64,000 nt of DNA, taken from Pseudopedobacter sp038237895. GTDB lineage: Bacteria; Bacteroidota; Bacteroidia; Sphingobacteriales; Sphingobacteriaceae. The translations under genes were made by a program, and so were the position numbers. The DNA lies in contig JBBRYE010000001.1 of NCBI GenBank assembly GCA_038237895.1, forward strand, positions 1 through 64,000, in the 5' to 3' direction. The notes under the pieces are model-generated. The model was not told the DNA's origin and did no database searches. It saw only the letters and a program-made list of their open reading frames with translations. Positions 44,571 through 51,543 of the stretch are shown piece by piece. Numbering within the stretch: position 1 is the first letter of the stretch; every line of letters begins with the position of its first letter.

Positions 44571-44786
44571 TTACAACCTATTATTTTTGATGTTTAATAG
44601 ACCTTTTTTTAAGGTAAAAACAATGTATTCGCGTTTTCTGTGCAAACGTTCTTGTAAGTGAGTGATGAGTTTTTCTTCTTGGCCAGCTTCAAATATCAAA
44701 TCATCATCAGCTAAATGATTGTACTTTCTTTGAAGCTTTATTTTTAATCTGTCCCAGTGTTGGTTACTGATGGTAATTTCTGCCAT
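44571..44786 (-). CDS. CsbD-like small stress protein
   Basis: The 71-residue protein (start ATG at 44786; the frame extends six codons further to a TTG) resembles the CsbD family: HWDRLKIKLQRKYNHLADDDLIFEAGQEEKL follows the CsbD pattern of Trp, LK, Lys/Tyr, L-DDDL, G-E-L. CsbD-type proteins are induced by general stress and are of unknown biochemical function. The C-terminus (TLKKGLLNIKNNRL) is more basic than usual. The match is moderate. Confidence 0.65.
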   Translation of the reverse strand: MAEITISNQHWDRLKIKLQRKYNHLADDDLIFEAGQEEKLITHLQERLHRKREYIVFTLKKGLLNIKNNRL

Positions 44787-44867
44787 GATATTTATTTGCT
44801 GCAAAAATAGCAGATAGATTGTGATTTGAGAAATTTAAGCGTTTTAATTTTAATCTGACTAGACATC

Positions 44868-46382
44868 TTAGGTTCTATTTTCATTAATTTGACTAGCGTC
44901 TCCTATGTTTACATGCTTTTTTAAGATACGTTTTCCTTCTTTTTTTACGGCTTGGGTTTTTCTTAGACCATAAATAATATCACTTGCGTACTTTCTGCTT
45001 TCTTCTATATCCACAATAGGAAATGGATATGTTTCACCAATTTTACAATGATAAAGTTCTTGTTCCATTTGACTAAGTTTCCAGGGTTCGTAAATTAAAT
45101 TTGAAGGAATATTATTTAATTCGGGTAGCCATTGCTTTACAAAAACGCCATCAACATCATGCTCTTCTGCGTTTTTAATTGGGTTATATATTCTAATGGT
45201 GTTAACGCCGGTTACGCCAGCTTGCATTTGAATCTGCGGATAATGAATGCCTGGTTCATAATCTAAAAATTGTTTGGCCAAGAAGAAACCGAGTTCTTGC
45301 CAATCCTGCCATAAATTAAAAGTAAAAAAAGAAACCACCATTGCTCGCATTCTAAAATTGATATAACCCGTAGCTACCAAGCATCGCATACAGGCATCAA
45401 TTAGCGGAACACCAGTTTTACCTTCTTCCCATGCCTTGATAAATTTTAAGTTTTTTGGTTTTATTAACGCATCATACCCTTTATTTACATTAGAGAACTC
45501 CATGCTACATTCGCTTTCAAATTTTTGTATGAAATGGCAATGCCAATGTAATCGTGATAAGAAATTTGAAAGATCTCTTTTGTTATTTGAGGCTTTATAA
45601 TGTTGCCTAGTATAGCGATAAACCATTCTCATTGAAATGTTTCCGTATGCCAAATAAGGCGATAGCCGACTGCAACTCTTTCTGCTTAATGCTGGTTTAG
45701 AAATGTGTTTACTGTAATTTTTATGTCGCTCTTTTACAAAGGTTTCCAAATATCGCCAGGCAAAGGTTTCGCCGCCAGGTTGGAAATTTTTGTTTGATGT
45801 GGTAATTTCTGCAGATAAACTTTCTCCTTTAAATGATTGATAAAAATCGGTGCTAAGCTTAATAATATTCCAATTGGTTTCTTCAACAAATTTGGGAAAT
45901 TCACACATTTTTTCTTCCCATTTTTGCTGCCAGTTTTTTCTGGATTTCAAGCCTCTTATTACGCCAAACTGTTGGTATTGATTCCAAATAATCCCTTCTT
46001 TATCGCAAAATTTTTGAACACAAATGTCTCTATCGAAAGTGATTTTATTTCCGGTTTCTTGATGGGAAAAAATTTGCTGAATCTGATATTGAGTTTGGAT
46101 GGTTTTTAAAACGGTTTCAATTTCTTGATGAAAGATATAGATTTCGCTGTGAAGCTCTTTAAGCTTGATTTGCATATCCATTAAGGATTGATAAACAAAG
46201 CGCCAATGTCTAACATCACTATCGGCGTAAGCCATGACCGAAGGCTCAAAGCAATAGATCAACAAAATAGGTAGATCACTTTTTTGGGCAAAATACAAAG
46301 CTTCATTATCGGTAAAACGAAGGTCTCGTTTAAACCAAACAATGTTGATTTTTTCTTTGGTTGGGCTTTCTTTTCTGATCAT
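44868..46382 (-). CDS. Deoxyribodipyrimidine photolyase / cryptochrome-family protein
   Basis: The 504-residue protein has the N-terminal photolyase alpha/beta domain (about 10-140, INIVWFKRDLRFTDNEAL) that binds an antenna pigment. The C-terminal FAD domain (about 215-480) shows LSRKSCSRLSPYLAYGNIS, FLSRLHWHCHFIQKFE and GVPLIDACMRCLVATGYINFRMRAM (core DACMRCL). It would repair UV pyrimidine dimers with blue light. Repair versus signalling, and CPD versus 6-4 specificity, cannot be settled by eye. A hairpin at 46449-46473 separates it from the upstream thioredoxin gene. Confidence 0.9.
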   Translation of the reverse strand: MIRKESPTKEKINIVWFKRDLRFTDNEALYFAQKSDLPILLIYCFEPSVMAYADSDVRHWRFVYQSLMDMQIKLKELHSEIYIFHQEIETVLKTIQTQYQIQQIFSHQETGNKITFDRDICVQKFCDKEGIIWNQYQQFGVIRGLKSRKNWQQKWEEKMCEFPKFVEETNWNIIKLSTDFYQSFKGESLSAEITTSNKNFQPGGETFAWRYLETFVKERHKNYSKHISKPALSRKSCSRLSPYLAYGNISMRMVYRYTRQHYKASNNKRDLSNFLSRLHWHCHFIQKFESECSMEFSNVNKGYDALIKPKNLKFIKAWEEGKTGVPLIDACMRCLVATGYINFRMRAMVVSFFTFNLWQDWQELGFFLAKQFLDYEPGIHYPQIQMQAGVTGVNTIRIYNPIKNAEEHDVDGVFVKQWLPELNNIPSNLIYEPWKLSQMEQELYHCKIGETYPFPIVDIEESRKYASDIIYGLRKTQAVKKEGKRILKKHVNIGDASQINENRT

Positions 46383-46448
46383 TTACGAATTAAGAAAAGA
46401 GAATTTTTAGATAGATTGTTTTGCTGATGCAGATTTTATTGAAACAAA

Positions 46449-46473
46449 AAAACTCCAAAATTCGGAGAGTTTT
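46449..46473 (-). terminator. Terminator of the secreted thioredoxin gene
   Basis: AAAACTC (46449-46455) pairs with GAGTTTT (46467-46473), with further CC/GG pairing in the loop. On the minus strand it is followed by a run of seven T and lies 18 bases after the stop at 46492. Confidence 0.75.
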
Positions 46474-46491
46474 CATTTATTTTTTTAAAAT

Positions 46492-47001
46492 TTATTTGGC
46501 TTTGTAAGTATCCGGATTAATTGCTGTAGGTGTCCATGATTGTAAAAATTCTGAAACCAGTTTTTCGCTATGTGCGCCTTTTCCATCTTCTAAGTAAGCA
46601 GAATTTTGGGTATTTAAACGTTTTCCATTTGCATCTAAAACTACAAAAACAGGAAAACCAAAACGTTGTGGATAGCCTAGGGAAGCTAATGCCTCATCGT
46701 TCTTGTTTTCTTTACTATAATTTACATGGAGCACCACATAATTATCATTCATGATTTTTGTGAGTTCTGGAGATTCTGTCACCAATTTATTAAACCTTAA
46801 ACACCAAACACACCAATTTCCGCCAACTTGGATGAAAACGTTTTTCCCTTCCTTTTTTGCTTTTGTTACTGCATCAGAAATTTCTTTCTTAGCATTTGCT
46901 TCTGGATTGTAAAGCTTTGGTTTTTCTGTTTCTGTTTGCGCCATTAATGTTGAAGCAGAAGCTAAAAATATGAAGGCAATTATTATTGTTTTGATTTTCA
47001 T
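46492..47001 (-). CDS. Secreted thioredoxin-family protein
   Basis: The 169-residue protein has a signal peptide (1-21, ending LMAQ) and a thioredoxin fold with the redox motif GNWCVWCLRF (Cys64, Cys67) and the cis-proline segment RFGFPVFVVLD. The VW between the cysteines is typical of the thioredoxin_7-like periplasmic group, which take electrons from DsbD-like proteins; one is encoded at 60769. It likely reduces or repairs envelope proteins. ATG start; a clear terminator follows. Confidence 0.88.
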   Translation of the reverse strand: MKIKTIIIAFIFLASASTLMAQTETEKPKLYNPEANAKKEISDAVTKAKKEGKNVFIQVGGNWCVWCLRFNKLVTESPELTKIMNDNYVVLHVNYSKENKNDEALASLGYPQRFGFPVFVVLDANGKRLNTQNSAYLEDGKGAHSEKLVSEFLQSWTPTAINPDTYKAK

Positions 47002-47115
47002 GAGGTGATTTTTTATGAGAAGTAAATATGGGGATTTGAAAAGGAATGTTGGTAATGATTAGGTAAGAATTCCACCGTTTTTGCTAAAAAGAAATGAAAG
47101 GGAAATATTTATACC

Positions 47116-47634
47116 CTAATCCTTTATGCTATTAAATATTTTCTGAAAATCACTTTTAAACAGATTTTTATTATCTAATGTACTAGTGCATATTACTTTG
47201 TAAAAATTGTTTTTTGTTTCTGCAATGCCAATAAAATAATAGTAGTAAATCATGGTCTCATCGTCTAAAAAAGTAAGATCTGTACTCATAAATTTTACAT
47301 CACCGTTTGTACTTTGTATAGCAGAAGCAATTTTCCTTTCTGGTTTATCTTGTAAAAAATTTTTAATAAACTGATCATAAAATTGGTTTATATCTTGATT
47401 TGCAGGGTCATCAAATAATTTTACACTTTTTCCCTCTTTAATTACATAACCAGAAACATCCTTTACCATGTTTCTAAACTGTATGGCGGCATCATTATTT
47501 AAACCTCCGGTTTTGCTCATATAATCAGGCAAATTGACCGTAAAGTCTTCCACTTTATACTTATCCATTAAGGTTTGAGCTGTTGTGGCTTTGCAGAGAA
47601 TTAAAATTAGGATTAAGGTAAGATAGCGCTTCAT
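47116..47634 (-). CDS. Secreted protein of unknown function
   Basis: I do not recognise a family. The 172-residue protein has a clear signal peptide (about 1-19, ending TTAQ) and a mixed alpha/beta remainder with no Cys except one near the C-terminus. LPDYMSKTGGLNNDAAIQFRNMVKDV and the C-terminal YYYYFIGIAETKNNFYKVICTS resemble small periplasmic proteins of Bacteroidota that measure change relative to time, but no motif is decisive. It borders the REP/RAYT region on its left. Confidence 0.7.
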   Translation of the reverse strand: MKRYLTLILILILCKATTAQTLMDKYKVEDFTVNLPDYMSKTGGLNNDAAIQFRNMVKDVSGYVIKEGKSVKLFDDPANQDINQFYDQFIKNFLQDKPERKIASAIQSTNGDVKFMSTDLTFLDDETMIYYYYFIGIAETKNNFYKVICTSTLDNKNLFKSDFQKIFNSIKD

Positions 47635-47723
47635 GATGGATTATTATAATGAGTTGAAATTAAGCATTTTGTAATGATTATTGAAATAAGATTATTTTTT
47701 TGGATAGTCAATTCTTAGTTCTA

Positions 47724-47749
47724 GCAGGGTCTCTCGTAGAGGACCCTGC
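47724..47749. repeat. REP palindrome 1 (3' side of the RAYT gene)
   Basis: 26-base unit GCAGGGTC...GACCCTGC with an 8-bp stem, a bulged base and a second 3-bp stem. This copy is inverted relative to those on the 5' side of the RAYT gene. Confidence 0.88.
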
Positions 47750-47763
47750 GCTATATAGTTTTA

Positions 47764-47804
47764 GCAGGGTCTCTCACAGAGGACCCTGCGCAGAGGACCC
47801 TGCG
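47764..47804. repeat. REP palindrome 2 with an attached half copy
   Basis: A full unit at 47764-47789 is directly followed by CAGAGGACCCTGCG (47791-47804), half of a further copy. It ends 6 bases from the RAYT stop codon. Same orientation as REP 1. Confidence 0.88.
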
Positions 47805-47809
47805 CTATT

Positions 47810-48379
47810 TTAAAATTCCATATCTAAATAATGCTTTAATAAAACCTTTTCCTTAATAACATTTTTTTTATAAAAACCCGCACTGCTATGTTCATAATCT
47901 ATAAATGTTTCAGCTAACATCCACTTTCCAGAAACGGGATTGTTATGTATATAGGCTAGCTTCTGATGAAGGAAAAAATCCGTAATAATTGGTTTTGCAT
48001 CAAAGGATGGTTCAAATACTTTATGTAATTGCCCTTTCTTTTTCTCAACTGCCGAACAAGCTAAACTTAATTTTAAAAGAATATCGTTTTGATTTTGAGC
48101 TTTTAATCTTTTCACAATTTCATAAGCCATAAACCGCTTTCCGTTTGAGATGATTTTATTGAGATTGTTAGAAGTATTTAAGTGTAAAATTGCATGAATA
48201 TGATTGGGCATAATCACAAATGCGCTGGTGTCAATTGAATATTTCTCTTTAATCAAATTGAACCAATGGTAAATTAAATCATACGAGTTTGTTATTTGGA
48301 ATAAAGGAATCCAGTTGAAGCAAGTAAAGGTGATGAACCAAGTTTTATAAGTAGTATCATGAATGGTTTTTATTGCCAT
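47810..48379 (-). CDS. REP-associated tyrosine transposase (RAYT, Y1/IS200-like)
   Basis: The 189-residue protein is a Y1 single-strand transposase of the RAYT group. FVIMPNHIHAILHL carries the HUH metal pair His60/His62. The segment LAYIHNNPVSGKWM has the candidate catalytic Tyr143 and the NPV signature, and DYEHSSAGFY is the usual C-terminal motif. RAYTs are domesticated relatives of IS200/IS605 transposases that cut and move REP palindromes. Exactly such palindromes flank it: two and a half on its 3' side and two within 170 bases on its 5' side. The reading frame and motifs are intact, so it may be active. ATG start; its first 13 codons are duplicated at 50418-50457. Confidence 0.93.
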   Translation of the reverse strand: MAIKTIHDTTYKTWFITFTCFNWIPLFQITNSYDLIYHWFNLIKEKYSIDTSAFVIMPNHIHAILHLNTSNNLNKIISNGKRFMAYEIVKRLKAQNQNDILLKLSLACSAVEKKKGQLHKVFEPSFDAKPIITDFFLHQKLAYIHNNPVSGKWMLAETFIDYEHSSAGFYKKNVIKEKVLLKHYLDMEF

Positions 48380-48411
48380 TTCTAAATATAATGATTTTAA
48401 GAATATTCAAC

Positions 48412-48437
48412 GCAGGGTCCTCTGCGAGAGACCCTGC
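48412..48437. repeat. REP palindrome 3 (5' side of the RAYT gene)
   Basis: 26-base unit GCAGGGTCCTCT...GAGACCCTGC, 32 bases upstream of the RAYT start, followed by the 70-base spacer. Confidence 0.9.
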
Positions 48438-48507
48438 TTGAACTGTGGATGTAAAACTTGAATACAAAAACCGATTGTATTGTATCTCACTGTCCAGGCA
48501 GATTCTC
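48438..48507. repeat. 70-base REP-linked spacer, copy A
   Basis: Shares long runs such as GTGGATGTAAAACTTG and CGATTGTATTGTATCTCA with 50307-50376, with few differences. Lies between REP 3 and REP 4. Confidence 0.88.
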
Positions 48508-48517
48508 ATTTTTTAAC

Positions 48518-48543
48518 GCAGGGTCCTCTTCGAGAGACCCTGC
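48518..48543. repeat. REP palindrome 4
   Basis: 26-base unit with TTCG as the loop, same orientation as REP 3. Confidence 0.9.
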
Positions 48544-48609
48544 TCGGGCGGAATACGCTGTTTGAACAGATAACGCTGCTTGGAAAGAAAAACGAAATAC
48601 TTCAACTTA

Positions 48610-48668
48610 CAAAAGCAGTCAAATCGACACCAATTAACATATCTTAGAAAGCAATGCCAAATTAAAAC
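48610..48668 (-). pseudogene. Decayed duplicate of the htpG 3' end
   Basis: The + strand runs CAAAAGCAGTCAAATC and AGAAAGCAATGCCAAAT match the complement of htpG codons about 600-619 at 51570-51629, with roughly three quarters of the bases alike and one indel. The frame is broken. It shows that the DNA beside htpG was duplicated into the REP region. Only this short piece remains. Confidence 0.7.
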
Positions 48669-48894
48669 GCTATTTTAGCCAATACATTTTGTTCCTTTTC
48701 CTCAATATTAGATAAAATTTGTAACCTATTTTATAATACAAAATAAAAAAGGACAAATAAAATTGCTTAAATTATAAAACCGCATTGAATAAAACATCGT
48801 AAATAAGAGCGTTTGTTTTTTTAAAATTTATTTTACTTGTTTTAAAAAAAGTTGCACAATATTCAAAACTTAATTTCACTCCAAAATATCATTC

Positions 48895-50199
48895 ATGAAA
48901 AAAATTTTACTCCCATTTTTCACTTCATTTATTCTAATTTCCAATATTAACGCACAAACAGCTCCAACAAATTTAACAGCTACAAATATTGGCGTAAATA
49001 CAGCTACGATTAGTTGGCAAGCCTCTGCCGCAATTCCTAGCACTGCTACAAAAATCGAAAGCTTTGAACAACCTTTTGGCACAAGCTCATGGATTAGTAA
49101 TGGATACAAGTGGCTTTTAGAGTATAATGATGACACCAGACAATACAACTCCAAATCAGGAACCTCATCTTGGTTTGTACAAAATAATCGTAGTGGTATT
49201 ACTTTAAATACTATCCAAATTGTAAAGGGTTTTTGGATAAATGCTGAGAGCTTTAATAATACATTTAGTTATACCATCAAAGGGTTTGATTTAAACAATA
49301 ATCAGATTTATACTCAAACCTATAATGATGGAGGAGGCTTCACAAATTATAGATACCTTACACTTAATTGGAACAACGTAAAAAGAATTGGTGTAACTTT
49401 CGATGGTAGTGATATCAGCAATAGTGTTTTTATAGACGATTTTAATTATACTCCATCAGAAAATGCGTATCCCTATTATCTTTCTACCAATAATACTGCA
49501 CCAGCGGCTAATGCAACCGCTACTGATATAACAAGAGGAACAAGTTTCAATCTAGGGGGCTTACAACCTAACACCACCTATTATTTATGGATGCGAACAT
49601 ACGATGGAACTACTAATGGTAGTTGGACAGCAAGCCCGGTTTCATTTACTACTTTAAATACCTTGCCTGTAACACTAACCAGTTTTACCGCTAAAAAGGC
49701 AAATAATTACGCTGAATTGCAATGGGTAACTGCATCAGAAAATAACAATAAAGAATTTATAATCAGCCGTTCTGCTGATGGTGTAGGTTTTAGTGAAATT
49801 CATAGGGCATTAGCTTCAAATATCTCTAACGGAACAAAAAACTATACTTATAAAGATTTAAATCCAGAAAATGGAATAAACTATTACAAGTTATCTCAAG
49901 AAGACTTTGATGGCACTATAAAAGAATTGGGTATAAAAGTATTGAACTTACAGCTTTCAAATTTAGATAATCAACCTTATCCAAATCCTACGAAGGGGAA
50001 AATTACAATTATCTTAATAAAGGGAGAGAAACAGTTTGCAGTATTAAGTAATTCTAGCGGAAAAGAGTTACAAAACACAGCTCTTACCAACAAAGATGAA
50101 AATGCAACTTTTGACTTGTCAATTTATCCAAATGGGATTTATATAATTACTTTAATAGGAAAGAATGAAACTAATACTTATAAAGTAGTAAAAGAATAA
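48895..50199 (+). CDS. Secreted FN3-domain protein with T9SS sorting domain
   Basis: The 434-residue protein has a signal peptide (1-22, ending NAQT). A fibronectin type III start (PTNLTATNIGVNTATISWQ) appears to be interrupted by a beta-rich segment of about 160 residues (with SFEQPFGTSSW and FIDDFNY), and its end is near GLQPNTTYYLWMRTYDGT. Next come VTLTSFTAKKANNYAELQWVTASENNNKEFIISRSADG and a C-terminal type A sorting domain (about 360-434, YPNPTKGKI to YKVVKE). It should be exported by the type IX secretion system and attached to or released from the surface. Its ligand is unknown. It is flanked on both sides by REP repeats of the RAYT module. Confidence 0.86.
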   Translation: MKKILLPFFTSFILISNINAQTAPTNLTATNIGVNTATISWQASAAIPSTATKIESFEQPFGTSSWISNGYKWLLEYNDDTRQYNSKSGTSSWFVQNNRSGITLNTIQIVKGFWINAESFNNTFSYTIKGFDLNNNQIYTQTYNDGGGFTNYRYLTLNWNNVKRIGVTFDGSDISNSVFIDDFNYTPSENAYPYYLSTNNTAPAANATATDITRGTSFNLGGLQPNTTYYLWMRTYDGTTNGSWTASPVSFTTLNTLPVTLTSFTAKKANNYAELQWVTASENNNKEFIISRSADGVGFSEIHRALASNISNGTKNYTYKDLNPENGINYYKLSQEDFDGTIKELGIKVLNLQLSNLDNQPYPNPTKGKITIILIKGEKQFAVLSNSSGKELQNTALTNKDENATFDLSIYPNGIYIITLIGKNETNTYKVVKE

Positions 50200-50235
50200 A
50201 TTTTCGAACTGTATCTTCTTAGAAGTTTAATCATA

Positions 50236-50262
50236 GTCTCCTTTTCAGGACTCTTCTTTTTT
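50236..50262 (+). terminator. Terminator of the FN3/T9SS gene
   Basis: TCCT and AGGA around a TTTTC loop form a short stem in AGTCTCCTTTTCAGGACT, followed by TCTTCTTTTTT. It lies about 40 bases after the stop. A near copy of the motif (CTCCTTTTCGGGACTCTGC) is at 50373-50391. Confidence 0.5.
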
Positions 50263-50280
50263 GTATTTGCCTTTTTTAAC

Positions 50281-50306
50281 GCAGGGTCCCCTGCGAGAGA
50301 CCCTGC
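50281..50306. repeat. REP palindrome 5
   Basis: 26-base unit with one change (CCCCT for CCTCT) in the left inner stem; same orientation as REP 3 and directly followed by spacer copy B. Confidence 0.88.
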
Positions 50307-50376
50307 TTGGACCGTGGATGTAAAACTTGTTTACAAGAACCGATTGTATTGTATCTCAATGTCCAAGCAGATTCTC
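50307..50376. repeat. 70-base REP-linked spacer, copy B
   Basis: Close copy of 48438-48507, in the same orientation after a REP. Confidence 0.88.
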
Positions 50377-50417
50377 CTTTTCGGGACTCTGCTTTTTTTG
50401 AAGACCAAGCTGGGACG

Positions 50418-50457
50418 AAGTTTTGTAATTGGTATCATGAATGGTTTTGATTGCCAT
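50418..50457 (-). pseudogene. Remnant of a second RAYT gene (first 13 codons)
   Basis: The minus strand reads MAIKTIHDTNYKT, differing at one position from the first 13 residues of the intact RAYT, and then diverges. Homology continues upstream through the leader into REP 6, so 50418-50515 corresponds to 48339-48437. It is a truncated duplicate, not a gene. Confidence 0.85.
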
Positions 50458-50489
50458 TTCTAAATGTAATGATTTTAAGGATATTCAAC

Positions 50490-50515
50490 GCAGGGTCCTC
50501 TTCGAGAGACCCTGC
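50490..50515. repeat. REP palindrome 6
   Basis: 26-base unit with TTCG loop, placed before the RAYT remnant exactly as REP 3 is placed before the intact RAYT gene. Confidence 0.9.
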
Positions 50516-50572
50516 TTGGACGGGGTTTTTTAGCGAATTAAATCACGATTTGAAATATCAATATCACAAAAA

Positions 50573-51415
50573 TTATTTTAAAGTTATTTTAGTAAACACT
50601 GGAGAACCTTGTCCGCTGATTTCACCAACAACTATATTAAATCTCTGAGTTTGAAAAGTAGTAATCCTCTTATTTGTTGCATCAAATCCAGAGCTTTTAG
50701 CGGGCCCATAAAACTTACTTACATCGCTTAAAATACTTTCATAGGTTAATCCTTGAAAAATCTGAGGTTCTCCGTTTAAAACATATATTTCCTTTAAATT
50801 TTTTGTGTCATCATATTTTAATTCGTACCTCCCGTAAATTCCATCGATTAAGACATTTTTGATATATGGCATTGTATTCATAATTTTTCCATCTAAAAAA
50901 GAACCCAAAATCACGCTTGAATTACTATTATTATATTGAAAAACAGTAAAATAACCAGTATTATAATCAGCAGAGATATAAGGATAGGTACTATTAATGT
51001 AGGTCAAATCTAATTTATCCCAAATTGTCTCTAAAGCTCTATTTTCTACAACTCTCAATAAACTCTCATTTTCAAAACTATTTTGACTGTTTTTTATAAT
51101 TAATTTAATATTTATGTTACCAATTAGATTAGTTGGAGCCACCTTAAAGAGATAATTATAACCATTAGATAAATCATAACTATTTGAATTAGAAGAAACC
51201 TTTATTCCATTTACCATTAAATAAACTTCATCTTTTTCATTGTAATTTTTAGTATATCTTAGACCAAGAATCAAGGTATCCGATTTACTAAAAACAGGTT
51301 TGTTAGAAAGAAAAAAGACAGGTTCAATAGCTTTATCAACTTTAGAAGCCTCATCCTTTTTAGAACAAGACAAAAAACAAATAGAAATTAAAATGAATAG
51401 GAGAAGTTGTTTCAT
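50573..51415 (-). CDS. Lipoprotein of unknown function
   Basis: From ATG at 51415 the protein has 280 residues with a lipoprotein signal peptide and lipobox CFLSC followed by SKKDE; ten further codons to a TTG are open but would bury the signal. The rest is beta-rich, with VYLMVNGIKVSSNS and a repeat-free C-terminus ending SPVFTKITLK. An IPT/TIG-like N-terminal part is possible, as in surface lipoproteins of this phylum. I do not recognise a family. It sits between htpG and the REP array, so it may be a late insertion between htpG and its duplicated end. Confidence 0.75.
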   Translation of the reverse strand: MKQLLLFILISICFLSCSKKDEASKVDKAIEPVFFLSNKPVFSKSDTLILGLRYTKNYNEKDEVYLMVNGIKVSSNSNSYDLSNGYNYLFKVAPTNLIGNINIKLIIKNSQNSFENESLLRVVENRALETIWDKLDLTYINSTYPYISADYNTGYFTVFQYNNSNSSVILGSFLDGKIMNTMPYIKNVLIDGIYGRYELKYDDTKNLKEIYVLNGEPQIFQGLTYESILSDVSKFYGPAKSSGFDATNKRITTFQTQRFNIVVGEISGQGSPVFTKITLK

Positions 51416-51461
51416 AATAGAGTATAAAAATTCAAATATCTTCAAAAATCTTTAAACCAAA

Positions 51462-51497
51462 AAATCCCTCCCAGAAAATAATTTCCAAGAGGGATTT
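51462..51497 (-). terminator. htpG terminator
   Basis: AAATCCCTC (51462-51470) pairs with GAGGGATTT (51489-51497). On the minus strand the stem is followed by a T-run. It lies about 47 bases after the htpG stop. Confidence 0.82.
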
Positions 51498-51543
51498 CTA
51501 ATATATAGCCCAGAACTTTTAACCCTAAACTTTACAATTCAAC

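Larger units (their letters stand above)
48380..48894. other. 515-base intergenic region rich in repeat remnants
   Basis: From left to right it holds REP 3 (48412), a 70-base spacer shared with 50307, REP 4 (48518), a decayed copy of the htpG 3' end (48610-48668) and the promoter region of the FN3/T9SS gene. There TTTG at 48812-48815 and TACTTGTT at 48834-48841 (18-base spacing) form a possible promoter. No gene of its own. Confidence 0.75.
50200..50572. other. 373-base region with REP copies and a RAYT fragment
   Basis: Contains the FN3 gene terminator, REP 5, spacer copy B, a RAYT 5' remnant and REP 6, then about 55 bases without features before the stop of the lipoprotein gene. Confidence 0.8.

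Noticed and set aside
48876..49154. 92-codon ORF antisense to the FN3/T9SS gene start
   Set aside because: Hydrophobic by chance from the complement of Thr/Ala/Asn codons; the plus-strand gene has a signal peptide and conserved domains.
47724..50515. REP copies considered as a CRISPR array
   Set aside because: The palindromes are irregularly spaced, occur in both orientations and have repeated, not unique, spacers; no cas gene is present.
50451..50648. 65-codon plus-strand ORF
   Set aside because: Runs through the RAYT remnant, REP 6 and the end of the lipoprotein gene; made of repeat DNA.
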